Shown: piece after piece, positions 58,085 to 64,000 of the stretch | Layout of the letters: each line of letters opens with the position of its first letter | Numbering within the stretch: position 1 is the first letter of the stretch | NCBI GenBank assembly: GCA_030248065.1 | Contig: JASAMV010008128.1 | Coordinates: 1 to 64,000, forward strand | Reading direction: 5' to 3' | Source: Rhynchonema sp. JSB1_4 | Lineage: Eukaryota > Nematoda > Chromadorea > Monhysterida > Xyalidae | DNA: 64,000 nt | Program-made: the position numbers and the translations under genes | Notes under the pieces: generated by a model | Seen by the model: the letters and a program-made list of their open reading frames with translations, nothing else | Told to the model about the DNA's origin: nothing | The model's database searches: none

Positions 58085-59870
58085 TGAGACCCACTTAAAT
58101 AGTCTACGGCAACCTCGAAAGCAGAATTAATGATCACCGAGCTACTGTGAACCATGTAAGTAATGAACGTTAGATCCTGAGTTGTGCTGTTGGTCAACTT
58201 GATATTCAATGTGACGTCACCAGTTTCCGGAAGCGAATTGGCAGAATCCACGTATTGCGAAATATTGAAACTCTGAAACACGCTTGACTGAAGTAAAACA
58301 AATAGCGATTAAATAAACAAAACCAATGACTCACAATCAGCGTGTATTGCGATGCGAAGTTTTCCAGGCGTATTCCTGACGAATAACTGCTGTGGAGGAA
58401 GCCGGCCGCCATGAGGAAGCTCAAATAGGCCTCCTGGACTCCGTTGCTGCTAGTATCGAATCGCATGGCGCCATTCGATGGAATCAGTCTCGAATTGACC
58501 GATAGCGAATACGATCCACTTAGTTGGGCTGAAGTAAGGCTTGGGAAGTGAACGTGATGCAGAACCCGCATGAAACATACCAACCAGAGTAGATCGCAAA
58601 TGGTGACTCGTGGTAATCGCCAATTTGCGCGCTCGCTTTGACCACCATAAGATATACAATGGTGGGTACCTTTCCCGTTCCTCCGACCAGTTGTTCGCTG
58701 ATCTGCAAGATTAAACATTACTGCGTTTTGTTAACATAATGAGTTGGCACAATAAACCGCTAACATTTTGGGTTCCAGCAAGCTTCGTGAAAGAACGCAG
58801 TTCCGTACGTCTAATCGGGATTCGGATTGGTTGCTGTTGCAGTTGGTTTATGATTCCGAGATAAACATGCTCGTTCAAAATGATTTTTCGAGCGATTAAT
58901 CGAATTGAGTCTGAAACCTGATGGAAATGGTTAGGCGTTCGCAACGACCACCATCAACAAACAATACCTATTTTGACAACTGGCGTCGGTGTCGGTTGGA
59001 CTGCGGCGGCCGCGCCGACAGCTGGAGGTGTCGGTGTTTTGACCATGAGCCTGAACTGATCCGCTGATGGTATGAATGTCAACTGCACATTGACATTCGG
59101 CGGCAGAAAACGACCCTTGAACGAATGAGACGTTGGAAACCCAAAAAATTTAAAATTTAACCAAAAATTTACTTGTTGAAACAGATCGACATTCAACGGG
59201 TGAATGAAACGCATCATAGCTGAACCGGCTGGCAGCAGTATGCGGCGTGCTAAACCGCTGTTTTTCTCCTTGTCCCATTCGTTCATCTGGCCGACATCGT
59301 CCCGATAAATACCGAGCAGCCCGTCAAGGGTTTTGCGCACTGCATCCGGCAGAAGAAAAACATTTTCGATCCAACTTTTGTATGGGTACAAACCATTGCG
59401 TGATGAAATTATGGTCTGGTTTAATTGTACCTGGAAGGATAATGAGTATAACAGCCGGTTATGCAAAAGACCTCAGGCGAAACATACCTCGATATCCGAC
59501 CATAAAGTTGATGTGATTAGTGGTGTGATGGCAATGTCCTCATTGCCTTGGTAGTTGCCCCCGTTATTTGATTTGACCACTCTGAAGGAGATATCCAAGA
59601 ACAGCAGAGGACTCAGAAACTCAACCTGCACGAGAAGTGTCATCAGTTTTATCAAACGACTCACAAAGCTGAAGAATTGCCTACCGGATTTGCAGGAATG
59701 GAAAATCGTATTGGAGTGGTGCTGTTCCAAAAGCTGACCGGCGTGTATTCATGTACACGTTCAGAGCTCACACTAAGTTGAATTGGAGCGTGCCCAAATA
59801 GGTCCAGGGCGTTCAGTGATACAACCCTTTGAGATTTATTATCTCCAGAAGACTTGGCGGCAGCAGCCAT
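58081..59870 (-). CDS. Polinton major capsid protein (double-jelly-roll type), 8 exons
   Basis: Hexon-like capsid subunit. Exons in transcript order: 59,870-59,685, 59,625-59,488, 59,430-59,173, 59,115-58,968, 58,910-58,765, 58,702-58,585, 58,528-58,335, 58,287-58,081, in phase for about 464 residues, at the short end of the family. Beta-rich throughout. Supported by position between mCP/basic protein and protease, and by a segment typical of the family: a VVKAS-type strand followed by a Gly-Asp-Tyr…SPF turn (QIGDYHESPF). The middle carries an Ala/Pro-rich insertion (VGAAAAVQPTPTP). Every intron is about 50-65 bp. Confidence 0.85.
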
Positions 59871-59874
59871 CGCA

Positions 59875-60384
59875 TCAAAGTATTGTACTCAGTATGGAGC
59901 GGCGTGAGCGGCGGCAACGGCTTGTCCGTTTCTTAACTTGTTTGCGTTTGGTGGAACCGGCGCCTTTAATCCTCTTGGTTGATTTACGAGCTTTCTTTGG
60001 CCGACCCGTCTTTCGCTTCACAATTTGTTTGCGCTTTCGAAAATGGCGTCCCGTGCTGCTCTTTTTCGATTTGCGTCGCCGTCGGAGCCTAGGACGTTGT
60101 TTGAATGGTGTCGGCTCTTCAGAGGAAAGAAGTGGAGTTTCAGGGAACAGCACGGTATCCAGAGCTCGTGAGGAGGTACTGTCACTCGGGCCTGCTCCTT
60201 TCACAGCTCCAAGCATGAAATGCGTCAACGGGCGTGAAAGAGCTGCGGTTCCAGAATTTTGAATAAGCCGCGAAACCAACGCTTGCAGCTTATCGGCGAT
60301 TTTGTTTTGTGGATCGTTTGGCGATGAACTGGCTTCAGCAAGAGCGGTCGGTTGACTGGCGTTAAATTGGCGAATGAAGCTCAT
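59875..60384 (-). CDS. Basic Polinton protein, probable DNA-condensing core or virion protein
   Basis: 169 residues, single exon. The N-terminal half is neutral and helix-like; the C-terminal half is very rich in Arg and Lys (LRRRRKSKK, KRKQIVKRKTGRPKKARK). This resembles adenovirus core/pX-like proteins in composition and in position between minor and major capsid genes; the GRPKK stretch is AT-hook-like. Overlaps the minor capsid stop by ATGA and ends 4 bp before the major capsid start. Confidence 0.7.
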   Translation of the reverse strand: MSFIRQFNASQPTALAEASSSPNDPQNKIADKLQALVSRLIQNSGTAALSRPLTHFMLGAVKGAGPSDSTSSRALDTVLFPETPLLSSEEPTPFKQRPRLRRRRKSKKSSTGRHFRKRKQIVKRKTGRPKKARKSTKRIKGAGSTKRKQVKKRTSRCRRSRRSILSTIL

Positions 60385-61157
60385 AGAGACAGCAAATGCG
60401 GAGCAAATTCTAAAACGATGAAACAGTCAGTTCCACCACCCACCAACTTTAAACTGTTCGGTAGCGCTGAAGGCGCGCACAAATAAAGGTCCACAGATGG
60501 CAGGTGAGAAATGAGAAGCGGTTTTGGCGATTGTGTGTTATCGTTAATGAATGCGACAAGAGAATTATTGCGAAATCGCTCGCCATCGATGACGACCGTA
60601 GCCAGAACAGGCATGTACTGGTCACCCCAAACGCTCGGTTCGACCAGACCGGGCGCTGTTATTGGAAGATAATGAATATTGTTCTGCAGGTTTGGGGGAT
60701 TATCACCAATCACTTGGCTGTCCGATACGGTAAATGTACGTGTTAAGAATCCCAGTTTAGGCGCAATGCTGCTTGACAGCTGAACATTAATGGGTTGGTG
60801 GAATTTAAAGTAGAACCTGTTCAGCTCTGAGTTGAAACCAATATCAGCCTGCAGATGAGCGGGGGCGTCCGTTTGGAGCCTGCGGGCAACGACAAACGGG
60901 TTGTATTCTGCTGATTCGGTATTCGTTACACGAAGAGTAATTGGCGCCGTCTTGTTGCTTCTCAGAATGATCCAGTCGTCACGTCGGTTCCAGTTTATAA
61001 CGTTTAATGGAAAAAACGCAGATTTTATTTGGACTGTATATTTTATATCGGTCGGAAACAAAAGAGGGGTTGGGAGTAAATAGTGGAAGTGGCCGGTTTC
61101 ATTAAATTTTCCAATGGCATTAATTGAAAATGTACCCTCATCAACAGATACAGTCAT
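60381..61157 (-). CDS. Polinton minor capsid (penton-type, single jelly roll) protein
   Basis: 258 residues, uninterrupted, the usual size of Polinton minor capsid proteins. Predominantly beta-strand composition with alternating hydrophobic residues (TLRVTNTESAEYNPF; KLGFLTRTFTV). C-terminal LVGGGTDCFIVLEF. Starts 2 bp after the integrase stop. Identity rests on size, position and beta-rich character rather than a diagnostic motif. Confidence 0.8.
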   Translation of the reverse strand: MTVSVDEGTFSINAIGKFNETGHFHYLLPTPLLFPTDIKYTVQIKSAFFPLNVINWNRRDDWIILRSNKTAPITLRVTNTESAEYNPFVVARRLQTDAPAHLQADIGFNSELNRFYFKFHQPINVQLSSSIAPKLGFLTRTFTVSDSQVIGDNPPNLQNNIHYLPITAPGLVEPSVWGDQYMPVLATVVIDGERFRNNSLVAFINDNTQSPKPLLISHLPSVDLYLCAPSALPNSLKLVGGGTDCFIVLEFAPHLLSL

Positions 61158-61159
61158 AT

Positions 61160-62599
61160 TTAGTAATAAGGCTTGCGATAATTTTTTAATTGTCGTTCAG
61201 AAATCCATTCTTCTTGATCACTATCGTCAAACAAGACCAGATACTGCTTTTGAGATGCTCCTCGGCGCTGCGAAACTTGTTGTGAGCGTAAAATCTTTCG
61301 CACACGCCTGTGTTCGTGAGGAGACGGACCTTCGGCCTGTACCATTTGCCAGGAATAAAGCGGCGGTTCTAATTTTCTCTTGCTTGAATCTTCAACAATG
61401 AACTTTGGCGGAAATGATGTGGTTTGAACCCGAACGACACGAAACAACTCAGCCGACGTTTGGTTCTCGGCGCCCTACGAGAATGATTAATTACATGTAG
61501 TAAACAGCGGCTAAAAATGTTGGTTGTCGCTAATACGTACCTTGACAAAGCTGCCTTTGATGGGCGCATTTCTGATACGCACTATGGTGCCGACGGGAAA
61601 CGGTACAGCGCGAGAACGCTTGGTGGTATCCAAACCCAGTTGGTTTTGAACCTTTCTCACGTAAGGGCGATATTTTTTCTTCCAAATTTCTGCCACATTC
61701 TTCCAGGAATCAATTGGCGCTATCTGAGTTTTGCTATTTGGTTTTCGGTTCAAAGCAGAAAGTACGGACATAAAATGTTCGCTAAGATTAGTCTGGCCTG
61801 TGTGGGATAACATCCGTTGCCAGAAATTTCGAATTCTTCCAATACCTGCGCATAGAGCTAAACTTTATACTCACGTATCCAACCAACAACCAAACATCAC
61901 CGGTCCAACCTCTTTCGGCATAATTAGCCTTCTGACGCGATTTCAACCGTACATGGCGAATAAGTTCAGCCTGCAGAGCTTTGGTGAAGTGGCGATGTGA
62001 AAATTCACTGCCTACAACATGCTGAGTGGTAAAAACTAAAATAATACAGAATCGGCAAGAACAGCTTCACCCCTGTCCGTTCGTACCAAATCCGGGCCAG
62101 AAACGGTTTGATTTTGTTCTCGCCACATATGGAGAAAAGCACGCGCCACCGCACCCGGTTTCTTCGAAAAGATTTGCTTCCCGTAAAGGAAAGATGAGAA
62201 AGCATCGCAACACACCAGATAAATTTGATGTCTTCGGTTTGCACGAGCGTAAAACATCAAATCACAGTCCCTGAACAAAATTGGAATCACACAATAGAAC
62301 ATTATTATTATTATTATTATTACGACAGCAGAAGCCAAAACCGCTTACACAACAAGATCGGGGCCTGTGGTCACAAAGCGAGATGACCGGCGCGGATTGC
62401 GCGGACGAAAATTACGCACAAATGTGTAGCTTTTCGACAGAAACTCATTGATCATTTTTTTCGTTATTGTTCTATCCTTTGTTTTAACATGTTTATAAAA
62501 ATCGTTTGCATTAGCGAAGGCAACCGAGCCCGATTGATAATTATGATATTCGCGCCTCAATAGCTCGCTTTGACGTCGCTTCATTTTTGTTTCACACAC
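61160..62599 (-). CDS. Polinton retroviral-type integrase (RVE) with C-terminal chromodomain-like region, 5 exons
   Basis: DDE integrase that inserts the element. Exons in transcript order: 62,599-62,349, 62,270-62,071, 62,011-61,910, 61,845-61,541, 61,474-61,160, in phase for about 390 residues; a second Met at 62,584 is an equally good start. N-terminal helical zone typical of Polinton integrases (ANDFYKHVKTKDRTITKKMI). Catalytic Asp in DLMFYA, second Asp in VRTDRG, Glu in KANYAER; the D-to-E spacing is about 33. Then a central FPVGTIVRI strand region and a chromodomain-like tail (YLVLFDDSDQEEWI). All triad residues are present. First of the compact gene array. Confidence 0.92.
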
Positions 62600-62659
62600 A
62601 AAAATAACTTTGCGATTTAAAGAGCCAACATGAAATAATATACTGATGGCAGGAAAAAG

Positions 62660-63343
62660 TCAAGTTTCAGAATCAATGACTGTCAGAATTTCATCTGCAA
62701 GAGCATCAACAGTTTTCATCCCGTCGTTTTCGATGATGTGTACAGTACCAGGAAGCGAAGCAGCAAATTCAACGAATGTGCGTTCATGTTGCTCGTGCAC
62801 ACTAACAAGATACGCCTCGGTCACGTTCTGCTCTTCATATCGATTGCGAAACAATAGTCGGGCATGCGCCAACTGTGGTCTGCACCGAATATAGACGAAC
62901 ATTGGCCGCCACAGCAATTCCAGCGCTTGAGCTATATTATTATACGTATATAGCAGTGTGGCACGTTCCGGAGGTGAAAACACTTCAGGTCGCAATTTAG
63001 TGAATACATGGAACGCGCTATATGGGCTGCGTTCACAAACTTGTACAGCGGTGTTCGCGGATTTGTTGTTGAAGGCGTGTTGTGTGTTGAAATAGATTGA
63101 AAGAATCGCAAGAATTTGAAATGTGAACGCGTGATCTTTGACGGCGGTGTAGTAAAGATTTAATAGATTATGAGTTTCGTTCGGCTGGTGAAAATCCGGC
63201 AAAGATGTCCACAGGTCGGTGTTTTCAAGCTGAATTCCAATTTCAGGTCGTTTCTGCTTGATCTTAGTTATAACGCTACTTTTTGACCCACCAATATTTG
63301 CTTCAATGAAACACAACAAGGGCTTTTTTACAAAATTTGCCAT
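62660..63343 (-). CDS. Deoxynucleoside-kinase-like protein carried by the Polinton, degenerate P-loop
   Basis: Member of the dNK/TK2 family by overall layout, 227 residues from the Met at 63,343. N-terminal strand and P-loop position (LLCFIEANIGGSKSS, where the family has GNIGSGKS/T). The ERS motif is present (CERSPYSAF). A following strand-lid region is FVYIRCRPQLAHARL then FRNRYEE. The family's LHExHExW-type helix appears as SVHEQHERTF. The frame is open for a further 71 codons upstream (to 63,556), but homology begins at MANFVKKP. The altered P-loop questions catalytic activity. Upstream of integrase on the same strand with a 60-bp spacer. Confidence 0.8.
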   Translation of the reverse strand: MANFVKKPLLCFIEANIGGSKSSVITKIKQKRPEIGIQLENTDLWTSLPDFHQPNETHNLLNLYYTAVKDHAFTFQILAILSIYFNTQHAFNNKSANTAVQVCERSPYSAFHVFTKLRPEVFSPPERATLLYTYNNIAQALELLWRPMFVYIRCRPQLAHARLLFRNRYEEQNVTEAYLVSVHEQHERTFVEFAASLPGTVHIIENDGMKTVDALADEILTVIDSET

Positions 63344-63656
63344 GTTGTTCAAGTTGTGAGCTAACCCCTCCAGTTGTGCGCGAACTGGACACAACGCTGG
63401 TCTAAAACTGTGCCAAAACAGCCGCTCTCGTGTTTCTTTGGTACCTTTAACTTGTAACCGGTATAATGCATGAAACATGTACACCCAGTCCGTTTTTAAA
63501 TCTACAGAAAAACAAGCGCGCCACAAAAGCGCCACAGTACATACGTGACGACACATACATTAATCAAAAGTCCGGCAGAGTGCAAGCTGCCTCTGACGTG
63601 GTTGTACCTGACTTCGTTGCTTGAATTCGAACTGCGCCAAAAATGCCTGTGTTAGA

Positions 63657-64000
63657 AAGGAGAATAACAAAAGTCCCCATTTTCAAATTAGCGCCAAGGT
63701 CATGGAGAAGATCGGTGCAGTGCCGTTTGCATTGGCATACTGTTTGCCCCACCATACACAACCGTGTGTCTGAATGATAAAGGTGAAAAAACAATCGCCA
63801 AAGTTCACGTATTTTTAAACTGGCGCCAGAGTCGTGGTCAAAATCGGTGCAGTGTCGTTTGTATACTGTTTCCCCCTTCATGCTGCAACCGTGCGCCTGA
63901 ATAATAAAGGTGAAAAGCAATCGCAAAGGTTCACGTATTTTTAAATTGCCGCCAAATGCAGCGTCGTTTGTGTTGATGTATTGCTCCCCATTATACTGTA
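63657..64000. repeat. Subterminal tandem repeat, about 2.9 units of roughly 113-126 bp
   Basis: Units start near 63,660 (GAATAACAAAAGTCCCC), 63,773 (GAATGATAAAGGTGAAAA) and 63,899 (GAATAATAAAGGTGAAAAGC). Shared words include GCAGTG(C/T)CGTTTG, ATACTGTTT, and ACCGTG(T/C)G(T/C)CTGAAT. They continue to the window edge. No credible coding. Position toward the element's right end suggests a terminal or subterminal array. Confidence 0.8.

Larger units (their letters stand above)
44883..64000. mobile_element. Polinton/Maverick (adintovirus-like) element, left end and at least 19.1 kb; right end outside window
   Basis: Self-synthesising DNA transposon or endogenous virus-like element. It carries the hallmark set: DNA polymerase B, retroviral-type integrase, FtsK/HerA-like ATPase, adenain-like protease, double-jelly-roll-type major capsid and minor capsid proteins. 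The left end is placed at 44,883 because homology to exon 1 of the neighbouring receptor gene stops there. The next bases, AGGTAAGCTGCC, start with AG as Polinton ends do, and TCGTTA (44,877-44,882) would be the 6-bp target duplication. The right terminal repeat is not in the window. Genes converge at about 54.9 kb. Nearly all core genes appear intact; the one doubtful junction is in the ATPase. Confidence 0.93.

Noticed and set aside
63564..63926. 120-codon minus-strand frame near the right edge
   Set aside because: It is a translation of two tandem repeat units (repeated CKRHCTD-like words), not an independent gene.

Overview
The window is a piece of an animal nuclear genome. The genes are split by short GT-AG introns, many of about 60 bp, and intergenic DNA and introns are crowded with short transposable elements. 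The host genes recognised are a SKI2-type RNA helicase, a TSC22/bunched transcription regulator, Rheb, a secreted TSR/Kunitz-like protein and gustatory-receptor-family seven-transmembrane genes. The receptor family suggests an invertebrate, probably an ecdysozoan such as a nematode. The species cannot be fixed from sequence alone.

Layout. 0.7-3.9 kb (+): C-terminal exons of a SKI2/SKIV2L helicase. 4-9 kb: intergenic MITEs, including a 2.1-kb long-inverted-repeat element with TTAA target-site duplications. 9.0-20.1 kb (+): TSC22-family gene with a long-isoform motif and a C-terminal TSC box/leucine zipper. 21.2-21.9 kb: hAT-like MITE. 22.7-25.6 kb (-): 3' part of a secreted TSR plus Kunitz-like gene. 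25.9-31.7 kb: no confident gene. 31.7-37.6 kb (-): complete eight-exon Rheb gene, with introns packed with hAT-like MITEs. 39.7-41.8 kb (-): intact five-exon gustatory receptor. 42.2-44.9 kb (-): its broken paralogue.

From about 44,883 to the window end lies a Polinton/Maverick (adintovirus-like) element of at least 19.1 kb. Its left end interrupts exon 1 of the receptor pseudogene; its right end lies beyond base 64,000. The left arm reads mostly rightward: protein-primed-type DNA polymerase B in 11 exons, two diverged small paralogues, and a spliced small gene that may be PC4-like. The right arm reads leftward: a deoxynucleoside-kinase-like gene, then integrase, minor capsid, a basic protein, major capsid, adenain-like protease, packaging ATPase, and two conserved small Polinton proteins. 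From integrase onward, successive ORFs overlap by ATGA or TAATG or are 2-4 bp apart, although several contain spliceosomal introns.

The polymerase and integrase would replicate and insert the element. The capsid proteins, protease and ATPase would build and fill a particle. The kinase, a signal-peptide membrane protein placed head-to-head with the polymerase, and the small paralogue pair are accessory genes and the most novel content of the window.
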